From an uncultured Oxalobacteraceae bacterium (GTDB lineage Bacteria; Pseudomonadota; Gammaproteobacteria; Burkholderiales; Burkholderiaceae_D): 9,917 bases of DNA. Location of the stretch: assembly GCA_937996605.1 (NCBI GenBank), contig CALKVB010000027.1, positions 1 through 9,917 on the forward strand, read 5' to 3'. The position numbers and the translations under genes were made by a program. Positions 1 through 7,073 of the stretch are shown one piece after another (position 1 is the first letter of the stretch; the number at the start of each line of letters is the position of its first letter). The notes under the pieces were generated by a model. It saw only the letters and a program-made list of their open reading frames with translations, did not search any database and was not told the DNA's origin.

Positions 1-405
1 TTCCGATCTTATCGCGGGTCGGGTCGTTCCAGACGCTACAACGGAAGGCATTGCAATACCACCGTCACGGACCGTGAATTGCGCACCCGCGGCAGCTCCT
101 CCGTTCCATGAAAGAACGGTAAAGCCTTGATTGTCAATGCGGAACCGTTCACTTCCCCCTGTGCGCATCACAATGGTCCGATCCATGTCGCCGACGGAAC
201 TGGTTCCCGTCAGATCGATACTGCTTCCCGCCGCGGTAGTAGAGCCACCGCCCGCCGACAAGCGCAGGAATCCCGGATCCGAGGCAAACGTGGTACTGTG
301 ACCCCGAATTTCACCTGCTGAAACCGCGGTGGCCAAGGCCGGACGAGTCGTGGCCAACACCACCGAGCTTTCCAGGGCCACACCCCCGCCTCGTACCTGG
401 GATCG
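1..405 (-). repeat. Second repeat type (about 108 residues), second copy cut by window edge
   Basis: A block with VRGGGVALESSVV and TTRPALA (from about 396 downward) recurs 324 bp later as VRDGGIAMPSVVA and TTRPAIR (from about 72 downward). The two Val codons lie at 394-396 and 70-72, exactly 108 codons apart. Only the start of copy 2 is visible. The first copy includes SERFRIDNQG, a signature of fibre shafts that often precedes a C-terminal chaperone domain. Confidence 0.65.
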
Positions 406-3009
406 CGCATTGGCAGTACCACCACCGGCAATCACGTTGTTGGAAAAGGTGGCCACACCCGTCACTCCGAGTGTCGAAGAAAAGCTGCCCGTGGTGGCAC
501 TTAGTGCTCCACTCGTGACCATATTGTCGGCGGTCAACGTGCCAACGACCAGCTCTCCAGCCACTCCCGAAGTCAAATCCACCACATTGCCTGACGGGGC
601 CACAGTCAGACCATTCAGAATCTTCCAACGTCCTGCATCCGAGGCGTCACGGAAAAAGGCCGAATAGCGGGTGCCTCCACTGGTGTAAATGCCATAGAAA
701 CCGATATCTTGAAGATCCGCGGCGTTGCTGGTTCCAAAAGGATTAAGCAGAGCTAAGCTTGCCGATCCGACCGGGCTTCCGTTGATGGTCGTCACTCCAC
801 TTAACGTGCCGGAACCTACTGTGATGCCATTCAGAGACGTGACTCCAGCTAGAGTGGTAATATTGGGTTGTGATGCGGTGGTGAGTGTTCCGGCCAGAGA
901 AGTCGCGGTCAACGTGCCTACGACAAGTTCTCCAGCCACACCGGAAGTCAAGTCAACCACATTGCCCGAAGGGGCAACTGTGAGGCCATTGAGGAGTTTC
1001 CAACGTCCAGAATCCGATGCATCACGGAAGAAGGCAGAGTAGCGGGTTCCCCCGCTGGTGTACAAGCCATAGAAGCCAATGTCTAGCAGATCGGCTGCGT
1101 TGGTAGTATTGTGTTGCGAAAGAGGCGTTCCAATGGCAACGCCGTTCACTGTGGATACATTGGATAGAGTGCCGGAACCCACTGTAATCCCGTTCAAAGA
1201 AGTCACACCAGCGAGCTGCGTAATGTTGGGTTGGATTCCCGTCTGAAGCGTTCCCGTCAAGTTCGTAGCAGTGACTCCGGTAGCGGACACTGACGACAAC
1301 CCGCTCAAAGTGCCTGAACCGACTGTGATGTTGTTCAAAGAGGTGACTCCGGCTAGGGTGGTTACATTGGGTTGGGACACCGTCTGCAAAGTTCCCGTCA
1401 AATTAGTGGCGGTGACTCCGGTAGAAGACACAGAGGATAATCCGCTCAACGTTCCTGAGCCAACAGTAATACCATTCAAAGAGGTGACCCCCGAAAGGGA
1501 CGTCACATTCGGTTGCGAGGCAGTGCTTAGCGTGCCTGCCACTGTGCTCGCGGTCAGCGTGCCTACGACAAGTTCTCCAGCCACCCCAGAAGTCAAGTCC
1601 ACTACGTTGCCCGAAGGGGCCACAGTCAATCCATTCAAAATCTTCCAACGACCAGCATCGGAAGCATCACGGAAAAGAGCCGAGTAACGTGTTCCACCAC
1701 TGGTGTACAAACCGTAAAAGCCAATGTCGAGTGCATCCGCGGCGTTGGTCGTGTTGTGTTGCGAGAGCGGGGTGCCAATGGCTACGCCGTTCACAGTAGA
1801 GACGTTCGATAGAGTGCCGGAACCCACTGTGATGTTGTTCAACGAAGTGACTCCGGCGAGGGTGGTGACATTGGGTTGTGATGCTGTCTGAAGAGTTCCC
1901 GTCAAGTTGGTGGCGCTTATAGCGGTGGAGGATACAGAAGACAAATTGCTCAATGTACCAGAACCCACTGTGATGTTGTTCAACGAGGTGACCCCGCCCA
2001 ACGTGGTAACATTCGGTTGAGAAGGGGTTTGTAACGTTCCCGTCAAGTTGGTGGCGCTGACCGAAGTCAAACCCGAGATGCTGCCAGAGGTTATGTCCGC
2101 TCCTGTATGTGTGTGACCAGCAGCAGCGGCGCCTACCGTGGTGAAGGATATCGTGACATCGCTGGTGCCGTCAAACACGGTGCCCACAGGATCTCCACCG
2201 GTAGCTGCAAAGGTAGCCGTGGCTGCCACTCCGTTTGCAGGGAGGTTGGCCCATGTGCCATCTCCTCGAAGAAACTTGGTTTCAATGGCCGTTCCTGTGC
2301 CCAACTGCAAAGGATCGAACACGCCTACAATTTGACTGGATATATGGGTATGATTCAGAGGCGCCGCTCCCAGCGTGTTATGCGATATGTTCAAAGCTAC
2401 CGAGCCATCATAATCGATCGCTGGAGCAGCACCGTTACCTGATGCATTGAAGTTCAGCGGGGCTAAAGACGCTAATCCTTGATCCGCCAAACGTCCTTGT
2501 TCCTTAAAACTCAGTCCTTTCGCAGCAGTCTCGCTGACTTGACTCACAAACATGGCATTCTTGTACGTCAGTCCTTCACGGACAAACACACTGAAATTGG
2601 AAAAGGTGCCGCTGGTTTTCTGGCTAGATTGGTCTTTGCTGGTCAGTGCCAGCTTGGAGTACACATACACACCGTTCAGACTAGGATCCGATTCATCTTT
2701 CAAGAGCACTTCATCTCCCTCTTGAATGCGAACTCCATCAACCACAAAAGGGATTTCAAAGGTTCGATCCCCTGGAAGAGGATACCGACCAGCAACCATG
2801 GCTGCCGGAATTTGACCACCCGCCGTTAACACCGCCTCTGTGGATGCCGCTTGGACCGATGAAAAGGTAGTAGGTGTGATGGCATCTGCAGATGCAAATT
2901 GCAGAACCGCTAACGTTAATGCCGCCAAGGCAACCAAACCCGTAATGGCAATCAATACGCTCCATATTACGACTTGTTTATGGATTGGTTTCGAAGATTG
3001 ACCCGCCAT
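1..3009 (-). CDS. Giant phage-tail-fibre-like repeat protein, C-terminus beyond window
   Basis: The frame is open without a stop from the ATG at 3009 to the left edge: 1003 residues, incomplete. Residues 13-38 are a hydrophobic stretch after a K/H-containing start, followed by an AxA-type site near residue 41, so it is either a signal anchor or a signal peptide. Residues about 58-150 resemble a head domain common in phage tail fibres (pattern VDGVRIQEGDEVLLKDESDP followed by NGVYVY). HxH motifs lie at 220-222 and 299-301, and FLRGDGTWA sits between them, also typical of trimeric phage fibres. From about residue 324 come six 47-residue units and three 74-residue modules, then a shaft-like region with SERFRIDNQG. 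Residues are mostly G, S, T, V, N and A. By family resemblance I infer a trimeric adhesive fibre, probably on the virion or a membrane; receptor and location are unknown. No upstream in-frame ATG exists before the stop at about 3081. Confidence 0.9.
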   Translation of the reverse strand, partial: MAGQSSKPIHKQVVIWSVLIAITGLVALAALTLAVLQFASADAITPTTFSSVQAASTEAVLTAGGQIPAAMVAGRYPLPGDRTFEIPFVVDGVRIQEGDEVLLKDESDPSLNGVYVYSKLALTSKDQSSQKTSGTFSNFSVFVREGLTYKNAMFVSQVSETAAKGLSFKEQGRLADQGLASLAPLNFNASGNGAAPAIDYDGSVALNISHNTLGAAPLNHTHISSQIVGVFDPLQLGTGTAIETKFLRGDGTWANLPANGVAATATFAATGGDPVGTVFDGTSDVTISFTTVGAAAAGHTHTGADITSGSISGLTSVSATNLTGTLQTPSQPNVTTLGGVTSLNNITVGSGTLSNLSSVSSTAISATNLTGTLQTASQPNVTTLAGVTSLNNITVGSGTLSNVSTVNGVAIGTPLSQHNTTNAADALDIGFYGLYTSGGTRYSALFRDASDAGRWKILNGLTVAPSGNVVDLTSGVAGELVVGTLTASTVAGTLSTASQPNVTSLSGVTSLNGITVGSGTLSGLSSVSSTGVTATNLTGTLQTVSQPNVTTLAGVTSLNNITVGSGTLSGLSSVSATGVTATNLTGTLQTGIQPNITQLAGVTSLNGITVGSGTLSNVSTVNGVAIGTPLSQHNTTNAADLLDIGFYGLYTSGGTRYSAFFRDASDSGRWKLLNGLTVAPSGNVVDLTSGVAGELVVGTLTATSLAGTLTTASQPNITTLAGVTSLNGITVGSGTLSGVTTINGSPVGSASLALLNPFGTSNAADLQDIGFYGIYTSGGTRYSAFFRDASDAGRWKILNGLTVAPSGNVVDLTSGVAGELVVGTLTADNMVTSGALSATTGSFSSTLGVTGVATFSNNVIAGGGTANARSQVRGGGVALESSVVLATTRPALATAVSAGEIRGHSTTFASDPGFLRLSAGGGSTTAAGSSIDLTGTSSVGDMDRTIVMRTGGSERFRIDNQGFTVLSWNGGAAAGAQFTVRDGGIAMPSVVASGTTRPAIRSE
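529..750 (-). repeat. 74-residue fibre module, copy C
   Basis: Third copy, with a diverged and slightly longer beginning (LLNPFGTSNAADLQ) but the same GFYG, GGTRYS, FRDASDAGRWK and GELVVGTLTA core. After it the array stops and the protein changes to non-repeated shaft sequence (SGALSATTGSF and onward). Confidence 0.83.
892..1113 (-). repeat. 74-residue fibre module, copy B
   Basis: Same length as copy A. By my alignment 67 of 74 residues are identical, while the DNA shows many third-position changes. It lies between 47-residue units 5 and 6. Unit plus module has the same 363-bp period here as for copy A. Confidence 0.85.
1537..1758 (-). repeat. 74-residue fibre module, copy A
   Basis: Begins HNTTNAADALDIGFYGLYTS, contains RYSALFRDASDAGRWKILNG and ends GELVVGTLTA plus four residues. 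It sits between 47-residue units 2 and 3. The DIGFYGxYTSGGTRYS and FRDASDxGRWK pattern resembles a module I know from structural proteins of marine phages and giant viruses; that link is from memory. Confidence 0.85.
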
Positions 3010-3047
3010 AGTAAAAGCGTCTTTCTTTCTTTTTGGGAAAACAAAAG
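3010..3047. promoter_or_regulatory. Divergent intergenic region, presumed back-to-back promoters
   Basis: Only 38 bp separate the ATG of the fibre-like gene (minus) from the ATG of the nuclease (plus). The gap is rich in a pyrimidine run (CTTTCTTTCTTTTT) followed by GGGAAAACAAAAG. Any upstream elements must overlap the opposite coding sequence or lie here. No known giant-virus promoter motif is recognised with confidence. Confidence 0.35.
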
Positions 3048-3992
3048 ATGCAATACGCGGCTTATTTTCGAAGTGACTCTATTCTTTTGGCAGATTTCAA
3101 ACGCTTTACCCAATTTGATTGGAAAGACAAGCATAGCATTGACGATTTCCCTCATGAATGCATCTTGATTTGTCCCTTGGTGGCTCGTTTAAAAGTGGAT
3201 GATGTGAAGATTTACTTTGACATTGGTCGCGCGTTGCGCCGATACTTGTTTGAAAGTTACCATCGAGTGCCCGCCAAATCGTTTCTCATTTGCCACAAAT
3301 GTACGCAGATCAACGGCACAGATCAAATGGGATTGTGTGTCAACCCGCGACATTATCAACTGGGCACACGCTTTGACAACAAGCTCGACAGCAGAGTGGA
3401 TCGAGACCTCTTGCGTCGCTCCGGTCACGAAATGCCCGAGGTTCCCACCATTCAAGGCCGAGTCGTTCGCATTCGTTACGACACGCCCTATTCGACAGAC
3501 GAGGATTCCAGTGATTTCAAAGGCGACTGGCTTTCTTTGGATGCTACCTCCATACCAGCACCGTTTCTGCCCGAAGACCCATCAATCCAACGAGAACCGC
3601 CGTGCACACGTCACTTCGACACGGACGAATTGTTACGAATGGCCCGTAAACTCATTCAGACCGAGGCTTGGAGCGAAAGGGTGGCGCTAGCTTACCACAT
3701 GGGTCAGCGATTGGAACAATCGGTGGCATTCGATCGGCAATGCGCGGTGTTATGCTCAACCCGGTCTCTCAATTGGGACAAGATGATGATTCCGCCACCC
3801 GAAGTGCTGATCCGTTATTACCGCCATTCGCTGCCTGCGTTATGTGCACGAAACGAGTGTTTTCGAGAATTGGAATTGATGAAGATCAAGCGGTGGCTGT
3901 ATGACCTGTATAGCACGGCGGACGCTGATGGGGTATGGAAAACCATCCAAGGTTTCGATGATGGTGCAGAAAGAAAGGGATTAGACCAATGA
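3048..3992 (+). CDS. His-Me finger (I-PpoI-like) endonuclease domain protein
   Basis: 314 residues from the ATG at 3048; a TTG five codons upstream is a less likely start. Residues 83-111 carry H-x-C, then C-x-NP-x-H, then N nine residues on: H83, C85, C97, H102 and N111. This matches the I-PpoI pattern of catalytic His, zinc-binding Cys/Cys/His and metal-binding Asn with the same spacing, except for a longer loop between the two Cys. C42 or C38 may be the fourth zinc ligand. Such proteins cut DNA as homing or free-standing nucleases, and zinc-loop relatives are frequent in giant viruses. Residues about 120-314 form an unrecognised C-terminal region, where an acidic linker (STDEDSSDF) precedes a helical-looking part. 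No intron host gene is visible, so it is free-standing. Its stop codon overlaps the start of the M13 peptidase gene. Confidence 0.78.
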   Translation: MQYAAYFRSDSILLADFKRFTQFDWKDKHSIDDFPHECILICPLVARLKVDDVKIYFDIGRALRRYLFESYHRVPAKSFLICHKCTQINGTDQMGLCVNPRHYQLGTRFDNKLDSRVDRDLLRRSGHEMPEVPTIQGRVVRIRYDTPYSTDEDSSDFKGDWLSLDATSIPAPFLPEDPSIQREPPCTRHFDTDELLRMARKLIQTEAWSERVALAYHMGQRLEQSVAFDRQCAVLCSTRSLNWDKMMIPPPEVLIRYYRHSLPALCARNECFRELELMKIKRWLYDLYSTADADGVWKTIQGFDDGAERKGLDQ

Positions 3993-5683
3993 GTCGTTCC
4001 TTTTACGAGGAGAGTACCCATGACATGCATGAACGGTTGCCGCGACATGCTGGCCAAATGACTTTTGGAATTTTGGAAGACATTCAGCATCGTGCAGTCA
4101 AAGTGGTGCATGAAAAAGTGGTTCGTCTCGGTCCGAACCATTCGGCTTTTGCGCAAACCTATCACACAAGAGCCACCAATCATGTGTCCGAACAAGTCCG
4201 GCAACGGTTGCATCGCATGCTCCATGTGAAGGATCTGGCCGACTTGGCTGATCAATGGGCTTTTCTGGGTCAAATTGGCTGTCCTACCGTATTTGCTTCG
4301 GACATCTTACCCAGTTTCTGTAACCCAAACAAGGAAATTCTCCAGCTGACCATGCATCAATCGTCGCTCAGTGATCATCCTGCCATGACCTTGCTATTCA
4401 AATTCTTTGACGTGGACCTGTCGCTGGACCAGCTGTGGCGTTTTCATCTCAAGCTCCATCGATCTGCTCCTTCCTTGGTGCACATCAAATCGAGTCATCG
4501 GGCCACCAATCGTCTGGTGCGCGATCGTTGGACACCCTTGATGCGCATGTACTTTGACACGCTAACTCAGCGTCCCTTGGACGAAATCAACGTGGAGAGC
4601 GTTTCCTTTCACAATCACGTCTTTCGCTGCATGTCACGACACGTGCAGTTGGCTGGACAGTATCTGGCATGGAATTATATGTTTCGCATGGCGCATTTGT
4701 ATCCCATGTTGCACGGTGTCATCAATGAAATGTATGGCGTTCCCCGACCTTTGTCATGGTCACTGCATAAGCTGGACTGGGCGATGAACGCATGGCCTGT
4801 GGCGGCCGGAAACTTGTATGCGTCGACTTTATTGCCAGAACAATGGGAATTCGGAGTGAAATTTGTAAAACTCATTCGTACCTCACTGATGCAATGGATT
4901 TCGGCCAACACGTCACTGACTTCCAGAGGCAAAAAGGCGGTGATGAAAAAGATTGCTAGCATTCGAGTGATTTGGGCACGTCCCACAAGTGCAAAGGAGC
5001 CCCCGGTGCATGAGGAATTGGGTTATGCGGACTTGGTGTGTCGAGGCTTTGAACAGCAGTGGAATGAACGATTGCGTCGGTTGGGTGGTCCTGTTCGACG
5101 TGGCATGTGGCGTTTCATGAACAAGTTTGAAAGCAACGCATGCTATTCTCGAGAGTTGAACACGGTGTATATGCCAGCCACTATGTTGATGGAACCGCTG
5201 TTTTCGCCCGACCATTGGGAGGTGACCTTGAATGGATTGGGATTCATTGTAGCGCACGAGTTGGCCCATGCGATCGATAGCGAGGGAAGTAAGATTGGGT
5301 TTGACGGCACCTTTGATGAGGAGTGGACCGAAGAGGATCGTTTGGTGTGGGACCGTTTGCATCGACAGGTGTTGCATTTGTACCGAACGCATGGATCGAA
5401 TCCCAAAATGGAAGTGACGGGTGAAAACATTGCCGATATTCTGGCCACGTTTGTCACGTATGAAATCTTTTTACGCACCAATCCGACGACGGCCCAAAAG
5501 AAGCATTTTCTGCAAGTGCTGGCCAAGATGAGGTTCTCTGAATTTGCGGTGGACCTATCTCCAGGAGAGCTGCACGAAGACGAACATGCCGCTTCGGCAG
5601 ATCGCACAAATGTTCCGGTGGCGTTGATTCCAGAATTTGCGTCTCTGTTTCCAGGTCGAAAACCTCTGAAAATTCGCTTTTGA
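3989..5683 (+). CDS. M13-family (neprilysin-like) zinc metallopeptidase
   Basis: 564 residues. The zinc site HELAH lies at 423-427 and the third ligand motif GENIAD at 478-483 (E479, D483), the M13 pair. The substrate-binding NAxY motif is at 383-386 (NACY), followed by YMPATMLMEPLF as in the family's PA-x-L-x-PF region. Near the end HAASADR keeps the His-x5-Arg spacing of the neprilysin active site. M13 enzymes cut peptides on the amino side of hydrophobic residues and are usually 650-750-residue type II membrane or secreted proteins. This one is shorter, has no N-terminal membrane segment or signal peptide, only five Cys, and ends KIRF where neprilysins end in a Cys-containing motif, so it is probably intracellular or packaged (inference). 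Its ATG lies in the ATGA overlap and has a weak context (C at -3); an in-frame ATG at 4025 is an alternative start. Confidence 0.92.
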   Translation: MSRSFYEESTHDMHERLPRHAGQMTFGILEDIQHRAVKVVHEKVVRLGPNHSAFAQTYHTRATNHVSEQVRQRLHRMLHVKDLADLADQWAFLGQIGCPTVFASDILPSFCNPNKEILQLTMHQSSLSDHPAMTLLFKFFDVDLSLDQLWRFHLKLHRSAPSLVHIKSSHRATNRLVRDRWTPLMRMYFDTLTQRPLDEINVESVSFHNHVFRCMSRHVQLAGQYLAWNYMFRMAHLYPMLHGVINEMYGVPRPLSWSLHKLDWAMNAWPVAAGNLYASTLLPEQWEFGVKFVKLIRTSLMQWISANTSLTSRGKKAVMKKIASIRVIWARPTSAKEPPVHEELGYADLVCRGFEQQWNERLRRLGGPVRRGMWRFMNKFESNACYSRELNTVYMPATMLMEPLFSPDHWEVTLNGLGFIVAHELAHAIDSEGSKIGFDGTFDEEWTEEDRLVWDRLHRQVLHLYRTHGSNPKMEVTGENIADILATFVTYEIFLRTNPTTAQKKHFLQVLAKMRFSEFAVDLSPGELHEDEHAASADRTNVPVALIPEFASLFPGRKPLKIRF

Positions 5684-5737
5684 AAATTTTGCAAGTCTTT
5701 CAGAATTCAGAATGAAGAAGTCAGATGTTCATTCGCC
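5684..5737 (+). promoter_or_regulatory. Short leader/promoter gap before the BTB gene
   Basis: 54 bp, AT-rich at its beginning (AAATTTTGCAAG). It contains an out-of-frame ATG at 5712, 26 nt before the BTB start, in acceptable context (A at -3). No clear promoter box is recognised. If translation scans from the 5' end, the transcript should begin after 5712. Confidence 0.3.
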
Positions 5738-6982
5738 ATGTTCAAATTTTTCAATTCCACTCAGTTCAGCGATGTCTGGATCCAATGTCAAGATGGAACG
5801 GACAGGATTCCAGCCCATCGAATCGTTCTTTGCGAGTATTCTGAAGTGTTTTACAAAATGCTCGCTCCGAAAAACGGCTTTGCTAGTTTGGATGTGGTCA
5901 ACATTCATGCCGACCACGACGCAGTCATGCATCTTTTGAAATGGATGTATGACGTGCAACCCTTTGACGAATTGGTTGGGAGCGATGAACTGGAATGTGT
6001 GATGAAATTGTCTTCGTTGGCCCAAGAGTACATAATCGTCAATCTGCTCGCCCAATGTGAGAAAGAGCTGGAACATCGATTCTACGCTAGTCAAGATTTA
6101 AACGAGAAGCTGCGAATCTTTCTTCATTGTGAACGCCTCGGTGTCAATTTCAAGGATTTTCTTCGAGACACCAAGGATTTCGAGTTTCTGGGATTGGAAG
6201 CGGCATGTTCGATTAGCCCATCGACGCTCGAGATCCTTTTGTCAGTGATGGATGGGAGACTTGGTGGAGCGTTGTTGACTCGCTGGCTTCCATCGCATCC
6301 GTCAGAAACAGTCTTGGCTTGGCTTCAAAAGATGCCGACGAAAAGTCTGGATCTTGACACGTGGATGAGGTTCGTTTCGAGAGGAATTCTGGCATTCGAA
6401 CAATTCTATGAGATAATGAAAAACACGGCGAGCACCCGTCGACTTCTCGAGAGCGTTCGAAACTTTCGAATCGTGTGTTCGCCGATGTCTTCTCCGTTTG
6501 ATTGCTTCTACGCGACCCGCACGTGGACGTTGGGGAGAGCTTTGGGAGAGTTTATAGGTGTGGATGTTTATCCATACATGATTTCGCCTACTTCCTATGA
6601 ACTGACTCACGGATTCAGTCAAGCCAAAGATGGAATCTCCAACTGGGTGTTGGAAGGCTCGAATGAAGAGAAGCAATGGACAACTCTATCGACTCACACG
6701 GATGATCATCACATTGGAAATGCACCCTACGATTCATATTGTTGGAAAGTTGAAAGCAACGGAAAGTTCTATCGACAACTTCGCATTCGCATGACTGGAC
6801 CTAATCGTTCGAGCAAAGTGGAAAATCGATTTCAATTGTGCGTGTGCAAGATGGAGTTTTTCGGACGCATTCGAAAACAAGGTTCAGACGAAGATATAAT
6901 CTTTTTGCAAAGTCATGATCCGGCTGTGAAACCCAAAGTGCATATGGTCGAACTCGACGAAGATTCAGACGAAGATGAATAA
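5738..6982 (+). CDS. BTB/POZ domain protein with discoidin-like C-terminal domain
   Basis: 414 residues. Residues about 5-115 are a BTB/POZ domain: FSDVWIQC at 10-17, IPAHRIVLCEYSEVFYKML at 24-42 and the LLKWMYD segment near 66-72. Residues about 116-245 are helical and may correspond to a BACK-like region, not clearly recognised. Residues about 265-376 look like a galactose-binding/discoidin (F5/8 C-like) fold, with SNWVLEGSN at 301-309, W314 and YRQLRIRMTGPN at 345-356, ending in KMEFFG. The end is acidic (ELDEDSDEDE). BTB proteins often act as Cullin-3 adaptors, and a BTB plus discoidin layout occurs in cellular BTBD9-type proteins; recruiting host targets for ubiquitination is inference. 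The start has G at -3. The stop codon lies within an AATAAA. Confidence 0.85.
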   Translation: MFKFFNSTQFSDVWIQCQDGTDRIPAHRIVLCEYSEVFYKMLAPKNGFASLDVVNIHADHDAVMHLLKWMYDVQPFDELVGSDELECVMKLSSLAQEYIIVNLLAQCEKELEHRFYASQDLNEKLRIFLHCERLGVNFKDFLRDTKDFEFLGLEAACSISPSTLEILLSVMDGRLGGALLTRWLPSHPSETVLAWLQKMPTKSLDLDTWMRFVSRGILAFEQFYEIMKNTASTRRLLESVRNFRIVCSPMSSPFDCFYATRTWTLGRALGEFIGVDVYPYMISPTSYELTHGFSQAKDGISNWVLEGSNEEKQWTTLSTHTDDHHIGNAPYDSYCWKVESNGKFYRQLRIRMTGPNRSSKVENRFQLCVCKMEFFGRIRKQGSDEDIIFLQSHDPAVKPKVHMVELDEDSDEDE

Positions 6983-7073
6983 ACATGAATTACATCGCCA
7001 TTGTGTTGAAAGTTTCGATTTGGACAGGACATGTGTGGATCGAGTATCAACGTCATTTTAGATCGATGTGATG
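6983..7073. other. Convergent intergenic gap
   Basis: 91 bp between the stops of the BTB gene (plus) and the Cys-rich gene (minus). I see no strong hairpin. A 6-bp pair (ACATCG at 6992 with CGATGT at 7064) has a 66-nt loop and is not convincing. The only recognisable 3'-end signal is AATAAA at 6978-6983, overlapping the BTB stop. Confidence 0.5.

Larger units (their letters stand above)
751..2040 (-). repeat. Six copies of a 47-residue (141-bp) repeat
   Basis: The units lie at 1900-2040, 1759-1899, 1396-1536, 1255-1395, 1114-1254 and 751-891. The consensus begins GTLxTxSQPNxTTLAGVTSL and continues NxITVGSGTLSxxSSV. All copies are exactly 141 bp and in frame. Copies 1, 3 and 4 end in ATNLT and are followed directly by another unit. 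Copies 2, 5 and 6 end in a variant (VNGVAIGTPL or VNGSPVG-like) and are followed by a 74-residue module. Many differences between copies are synonymous. The regular T/S/V/N spacing suggests beta-strand-rich solenoid or triple-helix fibre structure (inference). Confidence 0.92.

Noticed and set aside
329..667. Plus-strand open frames at 329-667, 725-1042 and 1271-1687 with similar proteins
   Set aside because: They are antisense shadows of the repeated fibre gene: they resemble each other only because the DNA below them repeats, and the minus frame is open for over 3 kb.
5143..5694. Minus-strand frame of 183 codons inside the M13 gene
   Set aside because: Antisense to clear catalytic motifs of the peptidase; its own translation shows no domain.
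5712..5939. 75-codon plus-strand frame overlapping the start of the BTB gene
   Set aside because: No recognisable content, and it overlaps the BTB domain in another frame; kept only as an upstream ATG observation.
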